From Climacium dendroides (lineage: Eukaryota; Streptophyta; Bryopsida; Hypnales; Climaciaceae), in contig OX467086.1 in assembly GCA_950106755.1 (NCBI GenBank), positions 24,880,001 to 24,944,000 of the forward strand: a stretch of DNA of 64,000 nt, given 5' to 3'. Position numbers and translations under genes: made by a program. The notes beneath the pieces are model-generated. The model did not search any database. It was not told the origin of the DNA and was given only the letters and a program-made list of their open reading frames with translations. Positions within the stretch are counted from its first letter, which is position 1, and each line of letters starts with the position of its first letter. This document shows, one piece after another, positions 24,003 to 36,733 of the stretch.

Positions 24003-24944
24003 CTACTACAAGAGAAAGGGGTGTTTTAAGTGAGTTTTTTTAAGTATAGTCCTAGACATTAAATTATAAGTAATGACCATTAAGGAGAATTTTAGTAAAA
24101 AAATTACTAAAAATATACGTGCTTTTAGTAAACTTTTGGATGATTGCAAGAAAGTCCTCTCCTATTTTGTGTCACATTTAGAGAGACAAAGTTGTTTTGT
24201 GCTAGAACTTTTGATGGCAAGACATAATGAACTTGAAATTTTTATTAGAGATGGTCAACTTGGTTGCGATCATATCCCTCATTTTTTGGATATTTGAAAA
24301 AATTATTTTATATTTAAAAGTCAATTTTGCTTATTTGTCACACTTTGAAGTTTAGGATTTTTTAGTATTGAGGGAGTATCCAAAATTAATGATCTAGAGA
24401 TGAAATTTTTGTGGTCTATTTCCATAGCAAGGCAACATGTACCTACTAAAGGAAGTCTAAAATTACACTATTTTATGGCCTCTATATTCGTACAAATAGG
24501 ACTCCCTTGCATTTGCACTTTTAAACATTGAAGATGGTTTTGACTTCCATTTTTTAGTGAAATGCAATTACTATCAAGTCTTTACAAATGGCCACTTTTT
24601 AATTTTTTTTGTTCATGATTTTCTAGTTATTATTAATTTATACCTAGTTATATCTATTTTTTGTAACAAATCGTCTTTTTTTCAAATAGTACTTTTATAG
24701 TACTTGCAAGTTGTTTAAAGTACTATTAGTTGTTGATTTTTCAAATCAACAATTGAGATTGTTCTATTTCATAGTGCTAAATACAAAAATTGCAATTTTG
24801 GCAAAACACTACCTTGGAAAAATGTTTGGTCTTTTTTGCAACCATCCTTTTACTAAAAATTTCCTAAAAGTTCATTACTTATAATCTTATGTCTAGGACT
24901 ATACTTTAAAACTCACTTAAAATGCTCCTTTATCTTTTAGTTAG
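24003..24944. mobile_element. CACTA-like non-autonomous DNA transposon
   Basis: The ends are inverted copies over about 85-90 bp. The left end begins CTACTACAAGAGAAAGGGGT; the right end on the opposite strand reads CTAACTAAAAGATAAAGGAG. Both then run on through TTTTAAGTGAGTTTT and AGTATAGTCCTAGACAT. The terminus resembles the CACTACAAGAAAA ends of plant CACTA (En/Spm) elements. A 74-codon frame inside (24073-24297) has no recognised domain and there is no transposase. Another copy of the same terminal sequence lies at 61447-61525. Confidence 0.6.
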
Positions 24945-26311
24945 CAAGGAATAAAAATATCCCATATTCTTTAGTGTAAACCATAAACTTCAAGAGTTAA
25001 GATATAATCCACCTATTATGACATGTGACTTATATTTTATATTTCCTCCTTTCATGTGAATCAATACCTTTAAGTAGGAGGTCAATAAAGAGATTTTTAC
25101 CAAATAATTTGCAATTTTGAAGGGTTCAACTTTTTTAAATATTTTTTCAATTTATTTTCCTTGAAAACAGTTGGAATTGACATTTAATCCAAGTTGTTTC
25201 ATATTTTTTAGACCTTAGTGGAATTAGTTATGAATTTTGAAGTGGGAATCACAAAGGGTTCTAAAAATGTCAATCCTTGACATATTTATTGTTGGTACAT
25301 TGTTGAATACAATTGGTACATTTAAAAAAGCAATATGTACCTCTATGTTAAAGATCACTTTTAAAGCTTGAATTGTTTTAGGACCTCCTACTTTACTGAA
25401 ATTCTATGGGAACATACAATTTCCTAATTAAAATAATGAGCATTGTGCAATCAATTGAAGAGTTCATATCACCAAATAATATATTGTACTTTACTCATCT
25501 AGTCATGACTAAAAATATATATATATATATATATAATTTTTAATTTTTCACTCACCTAGTCATGACAAAAAATCCACATGACTATTATTCCCTCTACACC
25601 CTCGGTGATCATGTCACATCCTTTCATAGTTTTTAATGGGGTGTTGACTACAATTGGGAGATAGATTAAGAAGTTTTTTTGTCAACGAGTATGTTGAGAG
25701 TTTTGGGTAACTATTAAGAAATTAGGTATAATTTCTTTTGGATAAGGTAACCATACCTAATTTTGACCCCTTTCTAAAACTGCCCCTTATAGATTCTTGT
25801 CTGAAATGTACTCCCACCATTTATGAGAGTTTAGGGTCGATTTTAGAAACATCTATTTTTAATACTTTGAACATTTATAGTTTATTCATATAGTGTCCAA
25901 AAAATGCATTCAAAGAGAATCTAAAGTCTCTTTTTGACTACCAACAAAATTCCATATAAATTTTTTTAGTATAATAATGGAAACCATACTAAATTGCTCA
26001 TTTGATTGATTTCAAATGTAGTGAGCTTACTATACATAAGGTTATTGGGTGTACACTCCCTTTAGCCCTTAAACACTGGAGTGATAACTATAGAAATCAT
26101 TTTTTTGGGTGTTGTGTGATATCATCTACTTTAAAAATAATAATAATAATAAATTAATTAATTAATATTCATTAAAAGTGAAACTACTATGCAAGATCTC
26201 TCCTTTTGTATAAAATTTCAAGGATGAATAATTGCATTGGTATCCTACACAAAAAGATTCTTTATCATTCATCAAACAAAAATATTTTTGGCATTGCCAA
26301 AGGGTTAACAA
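24945..26311. other. AT-rich intergenic DNA
   Basis: No supported gene. It contains an (AT)n tract at 25515-25535 and an AATAAT/ATTAATTA run near 26137-26165. Confidence 0.5.
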
Positions 26312-26580
26312 CCGTTAGAAGACATTTTAGGCCTCTATAGGTCCGTTTCACTCATGTTCCCCCCCCAGCGACGGAACGGCCAGTTGTCAAGGAAATTCTT
26401 TTTAAAGTTCTTAGAATGCCAAAAAAAGTTGAAATTTTTTTTAATTTTTTTTTCCAAAAATGACATGACAAGATCTCGACCACATCAGCCCACTGCGCTG
26501 TCAATGCTGCAATGTACTACAAGGAGTTCCCTACCATGATAACTTGCGGTCCTATAGAGACCTGAAATGTCTTCTAATGG
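26312..26580 (-). mobile_element. MITE, related to the 36444-36733 element (opposite orientation)
   Basis: The left end CCGTTAGAAGACATTTTAGG runs on into CCTCTATAGGTCCG. The right end is its inverted copy with a few mismatches (CTATAGAGACCTGAAATGTC, then TTCTAATGG). The reverse complement of the interior aligns with the element at 36444-36733: CATTCTAA...AACTT, then GACAACTGGCCGTTCC against GACAACTAGCTGTTCC, then a G-run. Non-coding. Confidence 0.75.
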
Positions 26581-27021
26581 TGGCTTTGAATTTGTTCAAG
26601 AGCAATTGTTGGACACTGAATTGGAATCTGTTTGACACCACAATGGCCCCATTCCTATTGACTCAGCAAGATGTGCACAACTCTTGTCACACAATTGAAC
26701 CTTTCCACAAGCGCTGATCTGCACACACTCCCAAACCCACTTATGATTGAAAATCATCCATACTTTTCTCCATGCACTTGATTCCTACACATAACCCCAG
26801 GGCACCCCAAACATCCACATGTAAGCTCCCACGTATCATTCAACAGCCGAACACCATATGAAATTGCATTAGAAAAAAAGGGTCTTGGTGTGTCCTGAAA
26901 TTGATGGTTTTGTATCTATCAATACAATCTCTGTTATGAAAAACATCATTAAAAACAAACAAACAAAAAAAACTGAGTGTGTTTTGTTAGCAATGTAAGT
27001 TATATAGATAAGGTACAACTG
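26581..27021. other. Intergenic DNA
   Basis: No supported gene or recognisable repeat. Confidence 0.4.
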
Positions 27022-27359
27022 CCCAATTCCACCACCTACAAGGTTCCTCCCATTTTCGTCACTGGCTCCATCTATTACTACAATTTTACTAATTCATTAT
27101 CACTATGGCAATGCACTTGGGGAGTGGACACATCAGCCCACGCTTCAACAATGGTCTGATTGTGCTTGAACAAGGGCCCGTACTCACAGTTTTACATTTC
27201 AGCTTTGAAAAATCACAAAAAACTCAATTCTTGTCATAATGTCTTCATTTTTTTTGCAATTGATTTCTCTCAAACAATTTAATCTCTGAAAATATGAGAG
27301 CTCATAAATAGCTTCTCCAAAGTACTTAGATTGCAAATCTGTATGGTAATGGGTAGTTC
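27022..27359 (+). repeat. 338-bp direct repeat, copy 1
   Basis: Closely similar to 32772-33109 in the same orientation, with identical overall length. Shared blocks include CTCACAGTTTTACATTTCAG and TTGCAAATCTGTATGGTAAT. A TATA-like sequence precedes both copies. The pair could be decayed LTRs or a duplicated segment; no terminal TG...CA or target-site duplication was established. Confidence 0.75.
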
Positions 27360-30300
27360 TACCTTAGATAAAGACACAGAAGAAGAAAAAAAAAAACTAA
27401 CCTGAGTCTGGGTGTTTTAGGCTGGGTGTTTTGATCACAACTTAACTTATAAGAAGAAAGCAAAAGCATGAGCATGCCCACTGCAGTCCAAAATATGGTG
27501 ACTTGCTGTCCTTTCATTTTTTTGTTTCTTGTTGAGTGTTGACATTTTATGCTTCACTATGATTGCCTTTGCTTTGGGTGCTTTGACAGGATGTGAGGAA
27601 GTCAGTGACTCACTCCTGTCATCTTTCCCTTTCAAGTCATGATTTGTATTTTGACAAAGGATACATTTGAACGTCTTCAAATATTGAGAGCAATCAAACC
27701 AGGGTATGCATGTTTGACTGACTGATATTAAGAGCATCAAATGCATCAAATCTGGTATAAACTATCCATCCAACATTTTAGATTCCATGGTCTAACCTCA
27801 ATAAGAGCATCAAATCTGATATAAACTATCCAACATTTTAGATTCCATGGTCTAATTTCAATAAGAGCATCACAAGCATTTTGCAGTATGCAAGTTGGCT
27901 GGGAGCATTTCCCTTTCCCCCACAACAATCACTGCCAAGGAAGAAAAGTGTCAGGGCTTGTCACATAAGTACGGCACTCTCCAAACACCAACTTGTCAAA
28001 ACTTCTAGCTGTTGACTTCTAGCTGTTGACTTCATGTAAGGTGAAACAACCCATTGTGGTCAGAATGAGGAGTTTGACATCATCTTGTTGTTGAAATTTT
28101 TCAATTTTTTCCCACATTAGTACAAGTGTGAGAAACAGCAAGTGCAGTTGAAATTAATTTTTTTGACAAAGTATGAATTCACTAGGAATTTCTAAAGTGT
28201 TCAGTCCAAAAGAGTCTGTAGACTACCTTAAAACTAACAAAACCTGAATCTGTAATGCTCATCTCACTACCTAATGCATTCAAAATATTTTCTATTACAG
28301 AAGGCCAAAAAAGTCAATTTTTACAATGAACTTGACACTGGAAAATCAGAAGTTCCTAATGAGGTCAGTGTTCACTCCATTGTTGTCATGTAAGACATGC
28401 ATTGTGGCCCACATCTCACACACTCAAAAAAAATCAATATGGGTCATTTCCTAGGCGACTGCAATGGTCATTTGATCACAATGGGTTGTTTTACTTTAAC
28501 TTGCCAAAACTTCTAGCTGTTGACTTCATGTACTTTTTTGGATTGTGACCCTAATCAATAGTCAAATTTCAATGCTAGTTAGGTTAGCAGTCAAATTTTA
28601 GTACTATAAACAATAACCCACGGACTAAGAGCATTCCCATGTTGGGCTCTTCAAAGAGGAGCACCAATGCTCTATACTGAGGGGTTTGGTGTGGGTTCAT
28701 GAACTAGTTGGGGACTTTATTGAAAGGGTATCCCATGTTGGAATGGGGTGACCTCATCAAGTACATCCCCAAGGAAGTCAGCTATCACCTCATAGGTAGA
28801 GGTTTATGAGGGTTCACAGGCTTGATATTTTTTCATCATGTGGTTGTTTCATTGTATGAGATGATTAGGAGCTCATTTTCTTTTACGACACATCTATTTT
28901 TCCATCCAACTGCCAAAGATGTCTTTTTTGGAAGGCATAATCGTATCAAAAGCGTATTCTCCATTAGAGAGCTCAATCAATCCCGCTACTAACAATTCAT
29001 AGCATCCAATTTGAACACTCACCCTCTTGGATACACCAAACTTATAAAGGCATTTGAAAATAGGGTGATCATCCTCAAGATGAATATACTAATAAGTTTG
29101 CCTTTGTAGCCCTTAAGATCTTGGAAGCTAAAGGCAAAATAATTACAATACAAGTGGATAAATGCTCATACCCTTCATGCCTAAGCACTAATAAGATTTA
29201 GCTTCAACTCTAAAGGCCAATTGTCAAACTCTATAGTCTCCTTTTCTACAAAAAGATTGCCACTTGGTACCAGCACGACCTGTGATTGCTAATTTATGGA
29301 AGGAACAATCTCTTTGCCTCTAACATCAACATTTGAAACCAAATGAGAACTTCTCCATTACAACTAGTCCTTGAGGCTAGGTAGCCATCAATAAGTAAAA
29401 TGTCACAAAGAAATAGTCGTGGAAGTATCTTTTGAGCTTCCAACTTTTCAAAATCTTGGGCCAAAGTAGCAAAAACACATTGAGATTGAAGCTCTTCTTT
29501 AGCATGCTCCTTCAAACAAAAAAGTACCTTAGACTCTTTTGACATCCATGTAAAGTTTGGATTGTAAATCCTCTACCCTTTAACTATTGCTCTCTAGCCT
29601 CAAAGTAAACAATTGGTCATCGTGATGTTGTTGAATATCAAGACAAGTGCCAAAAATCCATACCAATATATTGAAATCCATGGCTTGGCCCAAAATAAGA
29701 TGTCTTTGACCTTCCTTAAGGTCATGAGCAGTTGTAGTGTTTGTAAGAAAGCTCATGGCACATTCTTATTTATCTACTAACAATGTGTTCTTCATGAGCT
29801 TGAGAAACTTTCTAATCTACACACACAAAGTCAAGTGGCTTTCATTCTACAAAGGAAAAATCAAAGAGTATAAACATAAAAGAAGAAGTAAAGACTTTAC
29901 TAAATGATAAACCATCATTTTCAAGTGAAGCAAAACACACAACTTTCTCTAAAACACTTACAAAACTTGACTTGACGAGAATGTCAAGTCAAAGAGCTCT
30001 CTCCACCTAAAGACTCAAACCTTAAGATGGATGAACTCGAACATATGGATGAACTATAATATATAGATGAACTTTAACATATGGATGAAAGCCATCCAAA
30101 CATTAAGGTGAATTAACACAAGGGAGTCCAACTAACACAACACTACATTCCAATGTAAAGTAGCCCCGATGTTGACAAACTTCCAAAAAAATATAAGTAA
30201 GGGGGGTACAAAATAAATTTCACAAGCACATTGTGATTGCCAATTAATTGGCAGATTGTGACATTTTGTTAGTATGTGCTCAAAAGACAATTCCTTAGAG

Positions 30301-32771
30301 CTTACTTATACAATTTTAGGTCCAATTGAGTTTAGCTTCCTTGATGGATGATGAATTGAGACCAAAGATTTATTATTATTATTATTTTTTGAGCTATTCA
30401 AATATGTCTTCTACAAACTGGTGCAACTATTTACAACTACCACCAAATATTCCCTCGAAAAAAATTGTATAGCTTTTGAGTGATAAATTATCCAAAAGAA
30501 ACATTGACCAAGATTGCATGTGCAACAAGTCAGTGGCATTGTGTCAACATTGGAGCATTAGGTCTTAAGGTAGGAGGCTTGAAAATTGCTTGGGCATTAA
30601 GAGTTGCCTCTATAATTAGCTCTGAAATGAACATGAGGTGTTCCTTAAATTGACCTCTATAGTCATTGAATGGATCAAGAAAAAAAATATTATTTATTGC
30701 AAAAGCCAATCATTCTCCTTGTTTTCCCCATGTCTTTTTACAAGTTGCAAATGTGAACAATTTATGGAAGACCTAGAGTCATAAATAGGTGCTTACCACA
30801 CAATTCATTTGAAATACCACACACTTCATATCCATTCACAACCACCTATATGGATAGTATTTAGAACTTCCTACCTTATTGTAATATTTTTACTTCTCAA
30901 AGGAGAAGGTAGAACAATCCATTCTAGTCCAAACTCCCATTTGAGACATTCCACGTTGTTTGTATTGGAAAACATAAAATACAAATGAAGGAAAAAATTG
31001 CATACTTTAGGAGTTGATTGCAAAAAATGAGGATAACATGTGTTTGAAATGAACAAAGTCTATACCTTAATTATACATTTATGAAATCATCAATTTACTT
31101 TGAGTTAGGCAATTAATATATTTGTTTTTGAAAAATAATTCATGTTGTTTTATTAACCCTAAAAGATCCAAGGATGTTGAACAAAACAAAAATTTGTTAT
31201 AAAATATAAGTTTCATAACTTTTTTGAAGTTTGCACCAAAAGAAACAATGTGAAGTATGAAGAGTAAAAAACATATACCATGGTCAAAAATTTAAAGTTA
31301 CTAATAGATTTGCTTCAAATATATTTTATAATTGGTCAAAATTGCAATTTCAATTGATTTGGGGAATAAGACATAAAAATTAGAATTTGGAATATCAAAC
31401 ACTTCCTTCAAATATTAAACTTTCCAACACTAATCAAACACAAAACAATTTGCGCTATAATTTTCTTTATAATTTTTTTTACTATAGAGATCTTAGTATT
31501 GAATATAAAAATAGAAAGACAAGCCAATCTAGATTGGACAAAAACTATTAATTTTTGAAGGGAAAAAATTATGTCCAAAAGCATTTAATTGGAGGCTTAG
31601 ACTAGTATGACAATGTGTGGAAGAAATTTCAAACACTTTGAATTTATAGATTACAAGATATTTGTTCTCAAAGTGAAAAGTGTGCTTTGTTTCGATCCTT
31701 TCTATACTAGATTATAAGATTTTAAATTCTCTTAACTTAAATTTTTTTTCCTTTATAGATTTTGATTTTATAATTTTTTTATATTATTTATATTGTTAAA
31801 TAGAAGTAGATGCAAGATGGAAGGAAAAACTAAATTGTTAATATTTCTACATACAATAGAATTGTAACACTCCAAATCCAAGGGTTAGATTGTTCTAGTA
31901 CAAGAACTAAACCCCATGGATCTCTTTTTTGTAAAAGCTGAGAAAATTGTGAAGAATGAGTTTCCAAAAAATTATAATATGTTTATTTTCTAGAAAAGAT
32001 GCTTAGATTGCCTACAAATCAAGATGCTCCATGTATTCATGGAATGAATAAAAGTTTTTCATGTAGACATAAGTGTACCTTATGAGAAACAATTTTAAAT
32101 TTTTATAATTTTGAGATAGTTTATTATTTTTGCTACTTGAACTCAAGCATTTTGAGTTGAAGGGGAGGTATAAATTTTGTGTTCCTAAATTCCCAAAAAT
32201 GAAAATTATATTTCTAAATAAAAAATTAATTGAGATTATAGGAATTTACTCAAACTCTTATTTGTGCCCTAAACGGACAAAGGTCATTAAAGGATCATCC
32301 ACATGGAATATTACAAAGGGCTTGGATTCAAAATATCAACCAACAATCAAATATATTTTTTGAGCATTACTAACTATTTTTCTTTTCATTTGCATGTTGA
32401 ACCAGTTTTTCAAGTACCAAGTTTGTTTTTTTCTCTACTTTTTTACTCCAAATAGAAATGTTCTAGATTCTTTCACCAGTTTTTTCTTGATGTTTTCAAA
32501 TTACAACTGGATGATTTTTTTCCCACTTCCACCAACTACCAATGAACTAACATGTGATTCTCCCTGAATATTGATACCAACATTGATGTGTACCAATATA
32601 AATATATGTTCACATTTGGTGTTAAAAGGGTGTTGTTCTTGGGGGTCTTAGGAACGAATGTAGACCTACTTCTAGACCAAATTCACATTACAAACACCAA
32701 GTAGGAAAATTCCTTAAAGGAAGGTATAAAAGCATGATATATAAGGTAGAACTATCCCATATCACCATTTA
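27360..32771. other. DNA between the direct repeats; small repeats, no intact gene
   Basis: No supported gene. At 27737-27871 a unit of about 65 bp is duplicated in tandem (shared AACATTTTAGATTCCATGGT). The phrase CTTCTAGCTGTTGACTTC is tandemly doubled near 28005-28032 and recurs near 28510, with an inverted AACAACCCATTGTG / CACAATGGGTTGTT pair close by. 29294-29545 on the minus strand is open for 83 codons with some lysine/glutamate-rich sequence, but is not recognised. The rest is AT-rich. Confidence 0.45.
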
Positions 32772-33109
32772 TCCAATTCCGCCACCTGCAGGTTCCTCCC
32801 ATTTCCGTCACTGGCCCCATCTATTACCACAATCTTACTAATCCATTCTCATGATGGCAATGCACTTGGGGAGCAGAGACATCAGCCTATGCTTCACAAT
32901 GCTCTGATCGTGCTTCAACAAGGGTCCATACTCACAGTTTTACATTTCAGCTTTAAAAAATCCCAAAAAATTCAATTCTTGTCGGAATGTCTTCATTCTT
33001 TTTGCAATCGACTTCTCTCAAACAATTCAATCTGTGAAAAAATATGAGAGCTCATAAATAGCTTCTCCAAAGTACCTAGATTGCAAATCTGTATGGTAAT
33101 GGGTAGTTC
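32772..33109 (+). repeat. 338-bp direct repeat, copy 2
   Basis: Partner of 27022-27359, about 5.75 kb downstream and in the same orientation. Differences are scattered, mostly single-base transitions. Homology stops abruptly after GGGTAGTTC in both copies. Confidence 0.75.
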
Positions 33110-33554
33110 CCAAAGGCAACTTTTTGTGCCAACTGATGTTATGTTATTTCTCTGTCAGCAAGTGCCTTAGAAAATTTGAAGAAAGTGAGCATAGACTCCA
33201 GGGAGTATAAGTCTGTGTGAGCTAGCATGTCGAAATTGCTTCCCAAAAAACATTAACAGCTCCCCCACCAGCCACCTGCCTTTCTGCTCATAACTGCCAT
33301 CAGCAGGGCTGTGGGATGTAACCTGGTACCTAAGAAATGATCAAACTTATTATGTACCCTAGAATATGTCTGAACTCTTTCCCTGTGCAATCATATTTGA
33401 AAGGAGAAAAAAGCTTAAAGTAAAAGGAAGTGGTGGCAAAGGTAAAGGTGATGAATGATCATAGGCCTAGCTGTGCAGATTCCAGAGCTCATAATTGTCC
33501 AGTGTCTAGCCAGATGCTTGCGACAGGAGTACGTGGAAATTGTTGTTTATCTAT
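33110..33554. other. Intergenic DNA
   Basis: No supported gene. Slightly less AT-rich than its surroundings. Confidence 0.35.
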
Positions 33555-34220
33555 GGGATGATAACCCATTTCCAACCACTTAAGCAATTAAGCAGATTTT
33601 CGGGGTGTGAAATTTTTTCCCATGTAAGGGAGGCGACCCATTTCCGACCACTTAAGCAGTTTTGCATATCTGGAGTGCTCTTTTCTTGAGTGGAGAAATT
33701 TTACCATGTACAAAAATAGAGTTTAAAAGGATTCCATATTTTTTCAGAATTTTATTTCTCAAAACATAATTACTACAATTTTTTAGTTGAAGATTCTTGT
33801 TCGACATATTCTTGTTATATAGGTCCTCATGTTTCCAACCATAGGTTGGTTGCAAAATCAACCAAGATTGCAGCCAATTGTAATGCGCCACAGCTGCATT
33901 GGAGATTCTGCCATAATTAATGTCATGCTTTCTCTTGTTGATTGGAAAGAGTAATCTATATGATGGGAATGGGTCGCCTCCCTTACAGAAATAGAGTTTG
34001 GAAGGATTGCATATTTTTCCAGAATTTTATTACATGAAACATATTTACTATGAATTTTTTGACAGAAGATTCTCTTCAACCTATAATGGTTATATAGACC
34101 TTTCTATTCTTAACCATAGACTGATTGCAAAATTGACCTAGGATTGGTTGCAATATTAACAGCCTTGTAGCCAATCATAATGTGCCACAACTCAAGGAAA
34201 CATGGCAGTTTATAAGTTGG
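33555..34220. repeat. Complex repeat: inverted ends plus tandem direct copies
   Basis: GTAAGGGAGGCGACCCATT at about 33624-33642 recurs inverted at about 33968-33986. A related CCCATTTCCAACCACTTAAG lies at about 33568-33587. In addition, about 33690-33895 and 33985-34195 are diverged direct copies (AAAATAGAGTTT.AAAGGATT, then CAGAATTTTATT, then a shared GCCAAT..TAATG.GCCACA end). The arrangement suggests a small transposon with partly duplicated interior. Confidence 0.55.
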
Positions 34221-35675
34221 AAATGGGTCAACTATTCTGTTGCCTCAAAATAAGATAAGGAAGGTGAAGGCACCCCAAAGTATCCGTGTTCACATTCTTG
34301 TACCTTAGATTGCCACTAAATGTTTCTTTAGACTTTTATTAACGTGTCTTCCACATGCTAAACTCTAATTTGCTGACAAATTTAAAGGACACATACTTAA
34401 CTTTGATTTGCTGATTGTTGATTTTTGTAGATTTTGATTTAGGGTTTGCCTACGTGACAATTTCTATAGTCTAGGGAGCTGGTACTTTGAAAAATCATAG
34501 AAATTACATAATTACTATGTCTAAAAAATCTATTTCTTTAATATTCATAATTTTCTTTGTTAATACTATAAAAATATCATTTTTAAAGAAAGGTGCCTCC
34601 AACTATACTGAATTGCATATATTGACACTTTTAGGTGCTTTCACTTTATGTGGTTTCTATTGGGAAATTATGGAAGTACTATGGATTTATTTTGAAACAA
34701 AGGTAGTAGTTGCCGAAACAGGATTGAAGCATTCATGTAAACATTCCCTCAATACACTAGGTGACAAGAACAAAAACTTTGACTCCTTTTGTAACTAAGG
34801 TAGGCGTAACCATTTGGGATCTTTAACCCACTTGCTTCCCTATCTACAATTGTTCAATTCTTTGAGCCCTTAAAGTGTTGGAGAATTGTAGATAGGGATG
34901 TAATTGGGTTGAATCAACGATGTAGATTCTTGTTGCGGCCTTGTTAAACAATGCCAAATTGCTAGGGTGTGCCATGAAATTGGTGTCTATGTAAAGTTGC
35001 AATGATCCATAATGAAGACATGGGTCCCTTTTTTTAATTTACTTAGCCCAAAAATGCTATTGGCATGGGACTTTAATGGATTGTTGAGGATGCTCTAAGA
35101 AGTCCTCTCCAATAATGTACTCTAAGAGACCTTTAAATCCATATTTTGTATTTTTATACTACCATAATTAGTGGTCACAGTCAACATCTCCTATTGAATA
35201 TTCCCCCTTCCCCTCCAAGGTTCAACAAATAATGAAAATAAAAATAATTTACATGACTCTTTTATCTTCATTCCAAAAAGTTTGAACAAAAAACTTCATA
35301 AACAATTTGGCATCTAAATATTTTTGTCAGCCCTCACACTATGTATAGTACCATTTTTAGTTTATTTTGTTCCAATATTTAAATACAACTTCACACCATG
35401 GTATATTAAAAATACAATATACAAAAGTCAATTTCAATATATGACATCTAGATCAAATCTATACAATTAGATTTATAGCATTGCATTAATCAATATTTAT
35501 CAATACAATTTGAAACAAATAATTCAAAATTCCTTCTAAAACTGACTATAGATTGGATATGAGTGTTTTTCTACAAGATTTAAAAAAAAAGTTTAGCATC
35601 CAAAGTTCACAATAATGCTATACAATCAAAACACACTTATAACATCAATTGAAAATTATTCTTTCTTCAAATTGT

Positions 35676-35681
<6 letters not shown>
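34221..35681. other. AT-rich intergenic DNA
   Basis: No supported gene. A 103-codon plus-strand frame at 34487-34798 is AT-rich with no recognised domain, and is treated as chance or relic sequence. Confidence 0.4.

Positions 35682-35743
<62 letters not shown>
35682..35743. repeat. (AT)31 microsatellite
   Basis: About 62 bp of uninterrupted AT repeat. It creates artefactual open frames of alternating Ile-Tyr on both strands. Confidence 0.95.
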
Positions 35744-35746
<3 letters not shown>

Positions 35747-36443
35747 CTATAAATTGATAATCTACATTTGCAAAGTGGATGCATATTCTTATTGGTATGC
35801 AGTAAGTTTGTTTTTTGAAACCCGAAGTCTGTTCCTGAAGAAATAGACCAAGAACAAATGGTGGAAAGCCAAGGGCAAAGCTCTGGAGACAAAAATTCAT
35901 GAACCACTTACTAAACAAGAGCACAAACCCTACTTTATAAAAAATACCCACAAGTGGGTTTTCAAGTTCCATGTAATGACTTTGTCATGACGGGAGCTAA
36001 AGAATGGGAACTAAAGCCACTTGTTGTCAAACTTCTAGAGGAACTTGTGAGTTAGATTTGGGTAGTTGTTTGTTGCAATGTAAGGTGCTCCAAAGCCAAG
36101 CTATCTTGCCATGATCCAAAGTTACTTCCTAGATTAGTTGTTTTAACTTAGCTTGGAGTTGCACATCTTGATTGAATATGCAACAAGTTTTATAGTAAGG
36201 AATTAAGTAGTGAGGACCCCTATTTAGTTCAAATTCTTTTTTCTACAACATTATTGCATAAGTACAATTTTTAGAACTTTCAAATTTTAGTCTTTTGTAT
36301 GATTTTAATTTTGTAATTACATAATTAAATTTGTATCATGACATTTGGTTGTTTGACAACAATTTTTTTACAAACCAGAAAGAGTGCTCTATCCTACAAA
36401 ACTTTACTCAACTTTTGTGACATAATAAATGACAATAGTGACA
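35744..36443. other. Intergenic DNA
   Basis: No supported gene or repeat. Confidence 0.4.
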
Positions 36444-36733
36444 ATCATTAGAAGAGATTTGAGGTCTCCAAGAGACCGTGAGTTATCAAGGGCTAGGAAC
36501 ATCCCAAACTGTACTTTAGCTGTGACAATTAGTCATTTGACATGGTTGAGACCCGGACACATCATTTCTCAGAAAAAAAATTAAAATTTTTTTTCAACTT
36601 TTTTTTACATTCTAATAACTTAATTAAATTTTTTTTTTTCATTTTGACAACTAGCTGTTCCCTTGCTGTGGGGGGACAACAAGGGAATGGGCCTGAAATA
36701 GCCTTCTACAGGCCTCAAATCTCTTCTAATGAT
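36444..36733 (+). mobile_element. MITE, related to the 26312-26580 element
   Basis: The left end ATCATTAGAAGAGATTTGAG and the right end CTCAAATCTCTTCTAATGAT are perfect inverted copies. The interior aligns with the reverse complement of 26312-26580, including two long T/A runs and a G-run. Non-coding. Confidence 0.8.

Noticed and set aside
34487..34798. 103-codon plus-strand frame with hydrophobic stretches
   Set aside because: AT-rich composition, no family resemblance, and located among transposon debris; probably chance.
35649..35972. Frames with runs of Ile-Tyr on both strands
   Set aside because: Created by the (AT)31 microsatellite.
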